DNA of 32,983 nt from an uncultured Flavobacteriaceae bacterium (GCA_938009735.1 CALLIG010000004.1:1-32983), one strand, 5' to 3'; positions 7,982 to 14,984 are shown, numbered from the stretch's first letter. Numbers and translations are program-made. The notes: generated from the letters alone by a model not told the origin.

Positions 7982-9340
7982 TTAGTTTCTCATTAGTTCC
8001 TCTAACTCTTCTGGAGTACGAGGTAAATTTTTACTCAAAACTTCGCATCCGTTTTCGGTTACTAGAATGACATCTTCTGTAAAAACTGATATTTGATCAT
8101 CGTGATTGTAATACCAAGGTTCGACGGTAAAAATCATTCCTGGTTGTAATCGCGCATCTGATAGATTGGGATCTCCAGTTGATAATCCTAAATGATGTCC
8201 GAAGAACAAACCAACTTGCATATATTTTTTTGCATCTTTTGGAATAATTTGATCTGTCAATTTTTTGATGTCAGCGAAAGTTATTCCCGGTTTAATGAAT
8301 TCTATAATTTGATCTGCAACACCGACCTCCATGGTTAAAATCTCTTCTTGCTTTTCGCTGAATTTACCGGAAACGGGAAACGTTCTTCCCACATCACTAA
8401 CATAATTTTGATATTCGCAGCCTACATCAAAAATGACCAATTCGCCATTTTGTAATATTCTATTACGCCGATTATAATGCGTTGCTAGAATACGCCAGGG
8501 CCAAAGGGAATTTGGTCCCGACTTAATAATAGAACCAAAAGCTAAGCGGTTTGCACCATTCATTTTATAGCTACCTTCTAAAACACCTTCTAGGTAACGT
8601 TCATCAATCCCAGCTTTTATTGTTTTAGCAGCCGTGGCGATGCTCGCTATATTGATAGCGGTAGATTTACTCATGATTTCAATCTCAGCAGGAGATTTGA
8701 TCATTCGAACTTTTGCTATTGATTCATACATGTTTGCAAATTGTAACTCCTTATGTTTTGTTTGTAAAGCTTTTAAAAGGATTTGAACCGGAGTAGGGGA
8801 TGTAATATAATTGTCAGAAGCAAAACGAAGATCACCCGGTCTTCCATTATCAAGAAATACAATAGATTTCTGGATTGCTCTTTCATCGATCAACATCGAA
8901 AAATCGGTAACGTTTTTTAATGCCAATCCAGATAGGGCGGCAATGTCTAAATCATTTAATAATGGCCTGCCTGGAAAATCATTTGGTCGCGAAGTACTTT
9001 TAAAACGCAAGTCTTCTTCTGGAGTAAATATTATTGCTGACTTTTCTTCAATATCTATAACCAATAAACTATTAGGCAGTTCTAGGCCCGTGAAATAGTA
9101 GAAATTATCTAACTGCCTAAAGGTTTCGCCATATGAAAAGCCATCTCTAGCCGGAATGATAACCAATCCTGTTTGTCCAGTATCTTTGATAGTATCTATT
9201 AACTTCGATCTGCGTTCTACTAATTCCTCCTTTGAAAACGGCATTGCTGTCCATTCAAAATAATGCTGCTCAGGCGTTTGTGCTTTTAAGTCAAAGCCAT
9301 AATAAAGAATAGTAACTAGAATTAATAGTTTGAGTTTCAT
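7982..9340 (-). CDS. M24 family Xaa-Pro aminopeptidase-like protein, secreted
   Basis: A 452-residue protein with a signal peptide (MKLKLLILVTILYYGFDLKA), an aminopeptidase P N-terminal domain (about 30-180) and a pita-bread M24 domain (about 205-440). The five metal ligands can be placed: Asp305, Asp316, His382, Glu407 and Glu422. His288 in THYN corresponds to His243 of E. coli PepP. The second conserved histidine of the HxLGxxxHD motif (PepP His361) is Gly389 here: the motif reads HHLGLSTGD. This could lower activity or change specificity. The start overlaps the stop of the upstream VOC gene by four bases (ATGA), so both are one transcript. PepP releases the N-terminal residue before proline; a periplasmic site is unusual for PepP itself but common in this family in Bacteroidota. 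Confidence 0.88.
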   Translation of the reverse strand: MKLKLLILVTILYYGFDLKAQTPEQHYFEWTAMPFSKEELVERRSKLIDTIKDTGQTGLVIIPARDGFSYGETFRQLDNFYYFTGLELPNSLLVIDIEEKSAIIFTPEEDLRFKSTSRPNDFPGRPLLNDLDIAALSGLALKNVTDFSMLIDERAIQKSIVFLDNGRPGDLRFASDNYITSPTPVQILLKALQTKHKELQFANMYESIAKVRMIKSPAEIEIMSKSTAINIASIATAAKTIKAGIDERYLEGVLEGSYKMNGANRLAFGSIIKSGPNSLWPWRILATHYNRRNRILQNGELVIFDVGCEYQNYVSDVGRTFPVSGKFSEKQEEILTMEVGVADQIIEFIKPGITFADIKKLTDQIIPKDAKKYMQVGLFFGHHLGLSTGDPNLSDARLQPGMIFTVEPWYYNHDDQISVFTEDVILVTENGCEVLSKNLPRTPEELEELMRN

Positions 9341-9759
9341 TTGTTGGTTTCAAGTTTGTAAAAGGAATCTTCGTCTACCATAATTGTAGTAAGTTCTACT
9401 GTATGATCATCTAAATCTTGAGTATATATAGAACGAAAATAATGGTGATCTTTAACTTGAAAAGTCAACCCTAATTCTTCATATCTCTTTTTTGCTTTTT
9501 CGAAATTTTGATTGGTCACATTAAAAGCAAAATGATCAATTCGAATATCGTCGGGATTTACAATTTCTTTTGTATTTGATTTGGCAGGAAATAAAGCAAC
9601 TCCTGTCTTACCTGATAGCATGAAAATAGGATATTCGCCCCATTTTTCTAATTTAAACTTTTTGAGTCCCAATACTTTATGATACCATTCTGCAGAAGCG
9701 TTTATGTCTTTTACGTTTATTGCTACGTGGTCTAAAAATTCGAGTTCGAATGCTGACAT
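9337..9759 (-). CDS. VOC (glyoxalase/dioxygenase fold) family protein
   Basis: A 140-residue cytoplasmic protein made of two beta-alpha-beta-beta-beta units. The first begins at FLDHVAINVKD with His11, a usual metal ligand; the second begins at RIDHFAFNVTN and ends in DHTVELTT, supplying His and Glu ligands. Such proteins bind a divalent metal and act on small electrophiles or aromatics (glyoxalase, fosfomycin resistance, extradiol dioxygenase), and sequence alone does not tell which. It is the first gene of a two-gene unit with the M24 protein, overlapping it by four bases. Confidence 0.85.
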   Translation of the reverse strand: MSAFELEFLDHVAINVKDINASAEWYHKVLGLKKFKLEKWGEYPIFMLSGKTGVALFPAKSNTKEIVNPDDIRIDHFAFNVTNQNFEKAKKRYEELGLTFQVKDHHYFRSIYTQDLDDHTVELTTIMVDEDSFYKLETNK

Positions 9760-9782
9760 GCTATTCTCATTTAGATTTGAAA

Positions 9783-9793
9783 ATAGCGATTAA
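9783..9793. repeat. Intergenic 11-mer ATAGCGATTAA, copy 2 of 3
   Basis: Lies 24 bases upstream of the VOC start at 9759. On the minus strand it reads TTAATCGCTAT and runs into TATTTTCA, a loose -7-like box. Confidence 0.4.
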
Positions 9794-9817
9794 TTGGTAA
9801 AGCGATGTACAATGAGA

Positions 9818-11374
9818 TTATAAAATATCTTTTGGAAGAATTTTGCGCGTCCAAGTTTTGATACGTTTTACATTACTAACTTCAGCATCAGGATTATATT
9901 CTAAGGTAGTTTCCCAAGCGTTTTCAGGTTTGAATTCTTCTTCCATGCCAACAAGCACCTGTTTTGAAACTTTTTCAGAATGAATGATTGCCAAACATTC
10001 GGTGTTGAGGTTAGCGCTTCGTGGGTCTAAATTAAAAGTGCCAATTACTGTAATTTTTCCATCGACAATCATACTTTTCGAATGAAGTCCGAAAATAGGT
10101 TGATAATCAATGGTGGCTTGTAATTCACCTGTCATGATTTTCTTGCGCTCAGCGGCATCGGGTCGAAATTCGAAAATACGAACACCCGTTTCAAGAAGTG
10201 CTTTCCGATCATTTTGGTATCCGCTAAAAGCTTCTAGGTTGTCTGTAGATGCTAAACTGTTGGTTAAGATTCGAATTTTTACTCCACGATTAGTGGCTTC
10301 TTGAAAAAGTTCACGAGCCAATTCGGTTGTAATCAAATACGGACTTTGAATGTCAATGGAAGTCTTGGCGTTTTTTACCAAACGCATAAGTTTACTTGTT
10401 GATATTCCGCCACCTCCTAGTCCGCTCTTGCCATCATTCTTTCCAGGTACATCTGAGGCAAACTCAACATCATCTACCCAAACTACAGCACCTGAGTTTA
10501 TCATTATTGGAAAAGCAGCTGGTAAGTTTTTAATTTTCTCTCTAACCTGCGGCCAAAAATTATCAGGATTACAAGCGTATTCATGAAGCTTATCAAAACG
10601 ATTTGTGCTGCTAATATTATCAGGAATATCTTCAATTAATCCGGATACTGGCACACTTAGTTCGTTGCTCCAGAATTTTTCAAATGATTTGTTCACTTTT
10701 TTAGTTTCTTTTCCTAAAAGCAACACATCTCTATCTCTGAAATTATATTCATGGTCGTAATCAAAGTATTCATCGGCTATATTACGCCCACCAGTAATCA
10801 CCACTTTACCATCAACAATAAAAGTTTTATTATGCATCCGCTGGTTGGCTGAGCGAAAATCGGTGGCAAATTTGTCCAGTTTATCAAAAATATTTTTTCC
10901 TAAGTTCACTCCGGGATTATACACTTTAATGCTAATATTTTCATGTGAATCTAAGGTTAGAATATCCTGTACATCCGCATCAACCATGATATCATCTACT
11001 AATAAACGAACTTTCACTCCTCTATCAGCAGCACGCACCAAATAGTCGCAAGCAATTAAGCCCACATTATCCATAGAAAAAATAAAATATTGAATATCAA
11101 TGGTTTCTTCGGCGTATTCCGTTAGCCATGCTCTTGTTACCATAGCACCGCCACCATCTTCTAAAACATACACTCCTGTTTTAGTTTTCATCAACTCAGA
11201 AATGGGTTCTAATTCTTCAGATAAACTAATAGAATCATTTCGATGAATATCAGCGCAAAAGTTTGTGGTTAACTCACCAACTAAAGGATTCTTTTTTTCT
11301 TTACAGGATACAATGAATAGAAGTATGCATATGCAGCAAATAATGGTTTGGGAAGAATAGAATGATTTGTTCAT
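9818..11374 (-). CDS. Phospholipase D-family lipoprotein, cardiolipin synthase C-like
   Basis: A 518-residue protein with two complete HKD motifs: His181, Lys183 and Asp188 (HNKTFIVDG), and His431, Lys433 and Asp438 (HSKSMIVDG). Both are followed by the usual Gly-Gly/Gly-Thr-Asn region (GGRNIADEYF and GTFNLDPRS). The layout and the ADEYFDYD and DRDVLLLG segments resemble E. coli ClsC (YmdC), which makes cardiolipin from phosphatidylethanolamine and phosphatidylglycerol. The N-terminus is a lipoprotein signal with the lipobox at Cys24, so the enzyme would be anchored outside the inner membrane rather than in the cytoplasm. Cardiolipin synthesis or a phospholipase D activity are both possible. 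It may be cotranscribed with the TPR gene 44 bases upstream. Confidence 0.88.
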   Translation of the reverse strand: MNKSFYSSQTIICCICILLFIVSCKEKKNPLVGELTTNFCADIHRNDSISLSEELEPISELMKTKTGVYVLEDGGGAMVTRAWLTEYAEETIDIQYFIFSMDNVGLIACDYLVRAADRGVKVRLLVDDIMVDADVQDILTLDSHENISIKVYNPGVNLGKNIFDKLDKFATDFRSANQRMHNKTFIVDGKVVITGGRNIADEYFDYDHEYNFRDRDVLLLGKETKKVNKSFEKFWSNELSVPVSGLIEDIPDNISSTNRFDKLHEYACNPDNFWPQVREKIKNLPAAFPIMINSGAVVWVDDVEFASDVPGKNDGKSGLGGGGISTSKLMRLVKNAKTSIDIQSPYLITTELARELFQEATNRGVKIRILTNSLASTDNLEAFSGYQNDRKALLETGVRIFEFRPDAAERKKIMTGELQATIDYQPIFGLHSKSMIVDGKITVIGTFNLDPRSANLNTECLAIIHSEKVSKQVLVGMEEEFKPENAWETTLEYNPDAEVSNVKRIKTWTRKILPKDIL

Positions 11375-11418
11375 CTAGGCGAATCTATTGATTTACAGAA
11401 TTTACAAGAGATATAAAA

Positions 11419-12438
11419 TTACTTGACAAAATTTAACTGCGATGTTAGCTTGCGTTTATCTCCATCAGCACTTGAAACTTGAATATAGTTATCATCATTA
11501 ACTTCGATGATCTGACAGGTTAGTACTCGTTTTGGAATTTCATCATTTTCGGAATTTGCTAAATCTTCAACAGGAGTTAAAGTATACGTGCATTCATCTA
11601 ACCAATCGATTTTTAGTTTGAGTTTATATCCTATAGATTCATTTTCTTCTATTTGGTAATTCTTATTTCGCTTAATCTTTGTCAGGCCATTGCGAGAACT
11701 TTCAATTTGAAAATCACCAGTTTTAACACTTGAGCAATTACCACAACGCAAGTTGAAATCTGTAAGATATTCTTTGGTAATTGGTTGTCCACCTAGGTCA
11801 CGAGTCTCTTTCAAGTACTTCTTAGCATTATTACAGTCTTGACTATATAAATATACTATTGATAATTTATAGGTTGTATTGATGTATTTAGGGTCGTACG
11901 AATAGGCCTCTAACAATTTCTCTTTAGCCTTATTTAAATGTTTTGTTGCTTGCTTATAATTTGATCTAACCGTCGCATAGTATTCTCCTAAATACGTTGT
12001 TCCGTAGTCAGTTAGAATTGGTGCGCTTTCTGGATCGATTTTGAGACCTTGGCTATATTCTTCTCTTGCCAAGTCATAGGCTCCTAGAGCAGTATATACA
12101 GCTCCATATCCCCAATATATTCCTGAATTCTTCGGATTCAATAAATAGGCTTGATTAAAACGATACATAGCAGTTTTTAAATTACCTCTATATAAATAAT
12201 CAAAACCCAATCGAATCATTTCATGAGCGCCTTCAGTTTTACTCTTGCCAGATTCAACAATGTTATTTACGAATTTCTGGTTCGCTTCAATTTCATCTGC
12301 ACTTTTCTTAATGTTTCCATATTCTGGTAACATTCGTTTATTCTTTTTTGCTTCTGCTTGCCAAGATTTAAGGGAGTACTCTTGGGCATTAGACATGAAA
12401 GAAAACATAAGAAATAGGGGAATGAATAGGTAACGCAT
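11419..12438 (-). CDS. Secreted TPR-repeat protein, function unknown
   Basis: A 339-residue protein with signal peptide MRYLFIPLFLMFSFMSNAQ. Residues about 75-215 are tetratricopeptide repeats; signatures include AMYRFNQAYLLNPKNSGIYW and AREEYSQGLKIDPESAPILT. The C-terminal 110 residues look beta-rich, with a CGNC motif near residue 233 and pairs of cysteines further on, and match no family I can name. TPR domains bind peptides, so a periplasmic scaffold or assembly factor is likely. It lies just upstream of the PLD lipoprotein in the same direction, but a functional link is only suggested by position. Confidence 0.75.
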   Translation of the reverse strand: MRYLFIPLFLMFSFMSNAQEYSLKSWQAEAKKNKRMLPEYGNIKKSADEIEANQKFVNNIVESGKSKTEGAHEMIRLGFDYLYRGNLKTAMYRFNQAYLLNPKNSGIYWGYGAVYTALGAYDLAREEYSQGLKIDPESAPILTDYGTTYLGEYYATVRSNYKQATKHLNKAKEKLLEAYSYDPKYINTTYKLSIVYLYSQDCNNAKKYLKETRDLGGQPITKEYLTDFNLRCGNCSSVKTGDFQIESSRNGLTKIKRNKNYQIEENESIGYKLKLKIDWLDECTYTLTPVEDLANSENDEIPKRVLTCQIIEVNDDNYIQVSSADGDKRKLTSQLNFVK

Positions 12439-12498
12439 AGTTTCGATTTAACCTGAATATAACGAGTTCTCGCTTATTTTGTTGCTGTTTTTTTTAGT

Positions 12499-13209
12499 TT
12501 AAGTAGGCCTCGTACTTTTTTTATGATCGTAGGGGTTGGCACTATAATAATCGCGCATATTGAATTTTCGATCTTCAAATTGTTCGGGTAATATTTTAAA
12601 ATGCTGTATACGGTCGATTCTAAAAGCACGATAGTCTTTGCGAAGATGACACCAAGCCATTAAAATCCATTTGTTTTCAGTTGAAAGAATGGCACAAGGT
12701 TCTATTTTACGAAAAGAGATGTTTGGGTCATCTGCTTTGCGATAATTAATCTCAGTATAATTAAAATTGGTTATGGCTAATTGCAGTTCAGAGAGGGCAT
12801 TACTACTTATACTTTCTTTTCGAGTATCAAATACATGTAGTTGATTATTCAACACTTCACTTTTCTCAAGAATCGAAGATCTAAAAACTGATTTAATCTT
12901 TGTTAAGGCTTCTTCGAAATCAGTCACAAAAGAAGAGTCGTTACTTCTGTTAACTAAATGCTGCGCCGTAATTAAGGCATTGGCTTCTTTTTCTGTGAAC
13001 TGCACAGGTGCAACGGTATAACCATCCATTAGGGTATAGCCCCTGCCTTCAATTGTTATTACTGGTACACCAGCTTCAATAAGCTTTTGAATATCTCTAT
13101 AAACCGTACGTACGCTAACATTAAATTTATCAGATAACTCGGTGGCAGTCAAAAGTCGTTTCGACTTTAACAGCGTTAACACATGAATTAATCTGGCAAG
13201 TTGCGTCAT
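12499..13209 (-). CDS. YafY-type transcriptional regulator (DeoR HTH plus WYL domain)
   Basis: The chosen start at 13209 gives 236 residues beginning MTQLARLIHVLTLLKSKRLL, exactly where the family's winged helix-turn-helix begins. An in-frame ATG at 13242 lies in the loop of an inverted repeat and upstream of a TATCTTTG promoter box, so it is less likely. The HTH (ATELSDKFNVSVRTVYRDIQ) occupies about residues 18-55. The WYL domain covers about 125-225, with EINYRKAD, a KIEPCAI segment and the DRIQHF end; here WYL itself reads WILMAW. WYL domains bind small ligands or nucleic acid. It lies directly downstream of a VOC gene, a common arrangement where the regulator controls the enzyme, and both promoters have inverted repeats. 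Confidence 0.9.
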   Translation of the reverse strand: MTQLARLIHVLTLLKSKRLLTATELSDKFNVSVRTVYRDIQKLIEAGVPVITIEGRGYTLMDGYTVAPVQFTEKEANALITAQHLVNRSNDSSFVTDFEEALTKIKSVFRSSILEKSEVLNNQLHVFDTRKESISSNALSELQLAITNFNYTEINYRKADDPNISFRKIEPCAILSTENKWILMAWCHLRKDYRAFRIDRIQHFKILPEQFEDRKFNMRDYYSANPYDHKKSTRPT

Positions 13210-13225
13210 ACTAATAGGTGTAAAA

Positions 13226-13259
13226 CAAAGATAGCGAACCATGATATGATTCGCTATCT
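13226..13259 (-). promoter_or_regulatory. -7 box and inverted repeat before the YafY-type regulator
   Basis: The minus strand reads TATCTTTG at 13233-13226, a perfect TAnnTTTG box, 16 bases before the ATG at 13209. It overlaps a perfect 10-bp inverted repeat, AGATAGCGAA at 13229-13238 and TTCGCTATCT at 13250-13259 (11-base spacer). It could be an autoregulatory operator, or, since a T-rich stretch follows, a weak terminator for the upstream VOC gene. Confidence 0.55.
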
Positions 13260-13274
13260 AATAATTTGTTGAGT

Positions 13275-13646
13275 TTATTTCCAGGAATGAAGGGCAATTT
13301 TGTTTCCTTCAGTATCTAGAATATGAGCCATGTATCCGTTTTCTCCGATATCAGTTTTTGGCATCACAAGCGTACCACCTGCCTTTTCAACTCTTGCTAA
13401 GGGTATGCTTAAATCATCACCGCCATTTAGATATATAAATATACCTTCTTTTGAAGGAACACAGCCTTCCATCTCAATTAGTCCGCCACCTACTGCATTG
13501 TTATCTTCATCATAAGGAAACATGCCATACTTGACTCCGGGCATGGGAGCATCTTTGATTTCAATAGCTAACATAGTATTGTAGAATGATTTTGCTCTTT
13601 CGAAATTTTTAACTGGAATTTCAAACCAACTGATTGCATTTGACAT
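13275..13646 (-). CDS. VOC family protein (glyoxalase-like), next to the YafY-type regulator
   Basis: A 123-residue protein with one VOC unit from ISWFEIPVKNFERAKSFYNT and a second from GIFIYLNGGDDLSIPLARVE to the end, DTEGNKIALHSW. The DPEGN-like end and Glu/His near it are typical of glyoxalase-like and PhnB-like proteins, which bind a metal and convert small electrophiles or act in resistance. The first metal ligand position (usually His near residue 7) is not a clear His here, so an altered metal site is possible. It is divergent from nothing but followed by the WYL regulator 32 bases after its stop, and its promoter is flanked by a 12-bp inverted repeat. Confidence 0.85.
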   Translation of the reverse strand: MSNAISWFEIPVKNFERAKSFYNTMLAIEIKDAPMPGVKYGMFPYDEDNNAVGGGLIEMEGCVPSKEGIFIYLNGGDDLSIPLARVEKAGGTLVMPKTDIGENGYMAHILDTEGNKIALHSWK

Positions 13647-13709
13647 TGTATTTTGTTTTAGAAGTTAAACTTGACACAAAGATATTTGTGACAATGTCAA
13701 ATTATGTCA
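13638..13709 (-). promoter_or_regulatory. Operator/promoter region of the VOC gene with 12-bp inverted repeat
   Basis: ATTTGACATTGT at 13638-13649 and its exact reverse complement ACAATGTCAAAT at 13691-13702 flank a -7 box TATCTTTG (minus strand, 13684-13677). The first copy overlaps the ATG. Further half-sites of TGACA type occur at 13672-13676, 13689-13693, 13695-13699 and 13705-13709, and TTGACA/TGTCAA (13671-13676, 13695-13700) is another inverted pair. The nearby YafY-type regulator is the obvious candidate to bind here. Confidence 0.6.
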
Positions 13710-13732
13710 GGGGTTATTAAATTTGTTTCAGG

Positions 13733-14023
13733 TCAGCTTATCGGACTCATTTCATGAATGATAACTTCAAGCACGGCACCTTCCGTTGCTTTTCTATGAG
13801 CCGCGATGTGCGCACTTGCATTATGATTTAACCAAAGCTCACGGTTTGCCCAATTCTCATAGAAGAAAAAACGATTAGTATCGGTGTTATCTTCATGTAA
13901 ATCATAATTCAGACAACCTTCTTCTTTTAAGGTTGGAGGAATGAGTTTCAAAAGTGCCTGCTTTACTAATTCTCGTTTTTCAGGTTTGGCTATGATAGTA
14001 GCTGTAATTGTCAATTGTTTCAT
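13733..14023 (-). CDS. ABM-domain monooxygenase (YgiN-like)
   Basis: A 96-residue protein with a full antibiotic biosynthesis monooxygenase domain: an N-terminal strand (LTITATIIAKP), helix with EGCLNYDLHED, FFFYENWANRELWLNH and the HIAAHRKATEG end. YgiN-type members act on quinols without a cofactor, and others cleave heme. The residues that separate these cannot be read with certainty, but YgiN-like is the better fit. It lies 87 bases upstream of the VOC gene in the same direction, so it may be part of the same stress response. A perfect palindrome is in its leader. Confidence 0.85.
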   Translation of the reverse strand: MKQLTITATIIAKPEKRELVKQALLKLIPPTLKEEGCLNYDLHEDNTDTNRFFFYENWANRELWLNHNASAHIAAHRKATEGAVLEVIIHEMSPIS

Positions 14024-14050
14024 AAGTATAGATTTTGTCTTTTATTTTGA

Positions 14051-14064
14051 TGCAATTCATTGCA
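14051..14064 (-). promoter_or_regulatory. Palindrome TGCAAT-N2-ATTGCA upstream of the ABM gene
   Basis: A perfect 6-bp inverted repeat with a 2-base spacer, 27 bases before the ATG at 14023. The size fits a dimeric repressor site. Confidence 0.4.
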
Positions 14065-14294
14065 TATAGATGTTATCGTCAATCAACCAATATATGCGTT
14101 GATTTGATTTTAATCTATACTAGTAAATATAAAGTTCATTAGCCAATAAATTGCGTTGTGACCTAGAGTATCTCCTTCATATTTAATGTGATTGACCAAA
14201 AATACCATTAGAAATCTCTAAAAAATACCGATTAAAAACATTTCTTGTCGGTGAGTTGTTTTTCACTTGAAGAACAGTCGTCGAGCATTTTCTT

Positions 14295-14330
14295 CACTTT
14301 ATCTTGATTCTTGTCAAGTACCGAAAAATA
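14295..14330 (+). promoter_or_regulatory. Upstream element shared with the paralogue at 1487 (copy B)
   Basis: CACTTTATCTT at 14295-14305 and TACCGAAAA at 14319-14327 match the element at 1374-1406 with identical spacing, although the bases between differ in part. Conservation in an otherwise diverged leader suggests a shared promoter or operator. Confidence 0.5.
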
Positions 14331-14372
14331 AGGCGTTTCAGCGATTCGAAAAGAGCTTTTCCCTTCATCTGA

Positions 14373-14390
14373 GGTTATATTTATGTAACC
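14373..14390 (+). other. Small leader hairpin before paralogue B
   Basis: GGTTA at 14373-14377 pairs with TAACC at 14386-14390, 12 bases before the ATG. It occupies the same place as the hairpin in the leader of the paralogue at 1487, though the sequences differ. Confidence 0.3.
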
Positions 14391-14402
14391 CAAGTCAATA
14401 TT

Positions 14403-14690
14403 ATGAAAGCTATTTTAACTATTCTTTTTGTTCTTATCTGCGGAGCTGCTGCTCTTGCAAACACTAGTAGCAATCAATTAGTGTTAAACCCTCAAATCGA
14501 AAATCATGATGAAATTAAATTTACTGAAGTGGGCACTAATTTGGTTAGTGGCATTGTTGTTGCTACCAAGTATAATGAAGTTGAAACGGCAACTGAAACT
14601 GAAGTGGCTCGTTTATACAAATTCAAAAATTCAAGAATAAAGAAAGCATTAGCTTTTACAACAAAAAGAAACAAAGCCAAAATGGCTTAA
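14403..14690 (+). CDS. Small secreted protein with conserved basic C-terminus (paralogue B)
   Basis: A 95-residue protein. MKAILTILFVLICGAAALA is a signal peptide likely cleaved before Asn20; it has no lipobox pattern at a cysteine near the cleavage site. A variable region of about 45 residues follows (NTSSNQLVLNPQ on), then TETEVARLYKFKNSRIKKAL and a Lys/Arg-rich tail ending AKMA. The tail shares 28 of 31 residues with the protein at 1487-1741, while the middles do not align. Among the 13 codons that differ in this stretch, 10 are silent, showing selection for the protein sequence. No known family comes to mind. A 39-residue membrane protein follows 24 bases downstream. Confidence 0.8.
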   Translation: MKAILTILFVLICGAAALANTSSNQLVLNPQIENHDEIKFTEVGTNLVSGIVVATKYNEVETATETEVARLYKFKNSRIKKALAFTTKRNKAKMA

Positions 14691-14714
14691 CAGAACACTA
14701 AAAAATAACTTATT

Positions 14715-14834
14715 ATGATCTTAGCTACACTTTTAATATCGATTGCTCTTGTTGGTACTGCTGTCTTCGTTGCGAAGAAACAAGCATCAAATGTACGACC
14801 AATAAAAGTTCGTGTTAAGAACAACAAACGATAA
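14715..14834 (+). CDS. 39-residue single-helix membrane microprotein
   Basis: ATG at 14715 to TAA at 14832-14834. Residues 2-20 form one hydrophobic helix (MILATLLISIALVGTAVFVA), followed by a strongly basic tail (KKQASNVRPIKVRVKNNKR), which would put the C-terminus in the cytoplasm. It starts 24 bases after the secreted paralogue B and is followed by a terminator at 14923, so the two probably share a transcript. There is no such ORF after paralogue A. Function unknown; the short length makes the call less certain. Confidence 0.5.
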   Translation: MILATLLISIALVGTAVFVAKKQASNVRPIKVRVKNNKR

Positions 14835-14922
14835 GTGATAAAATATTATATTAGCCTATAATGCTCTGAATGTGCCGCGTAGGTGGGAAAATTATAGTCC
14901 CCTCACACTATTTAACCAGAAT

Positions 14923-14964
14923 AAAAGTGCCCAACCTCCTGCCATGGAAATTGGGTGCTTTTTT
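14923..14964 (+). terminator. Rho-independent terminator after the small-protein pair
   Basis: AAAAGTGCCCAA at 14923-14934 pairs with TTGGGTGCTTTT at 14951-14962 (12 bp with two G-T wobbles) around a 16-base loop, followed by more T. The convergent amidohydrolase gene ends at 14985, so it may also serve that strand. Confidence 0.8.
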
Positions 14965-14984
14965 ATTTTTGTATTTATTAGAAA

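Larger units (their letters stand above)
14024..14402. other. Intergenic region between ABM gene and small secreted protein (paralogue B)
   Basis: This 379-base region has no ORF of note. It holds a palindrome at 14051-14064, an inverted pair AGTATAGATT (14025-14034) and AATCTATACT (14112-14121), and from 14295 the leader of the downstream gene. The stretch 14122-14290 is AT-rich and shows nothing I can name. Confidence 0.6.

Noticed and set aside
14025-14121. Inverted pair AGTATAGATT / AATCTATACT around the ABM leader
   Set aside because: It is 10 bp, AT-rich and widely spaced (77 bases), so chance is a sufficient explanation.
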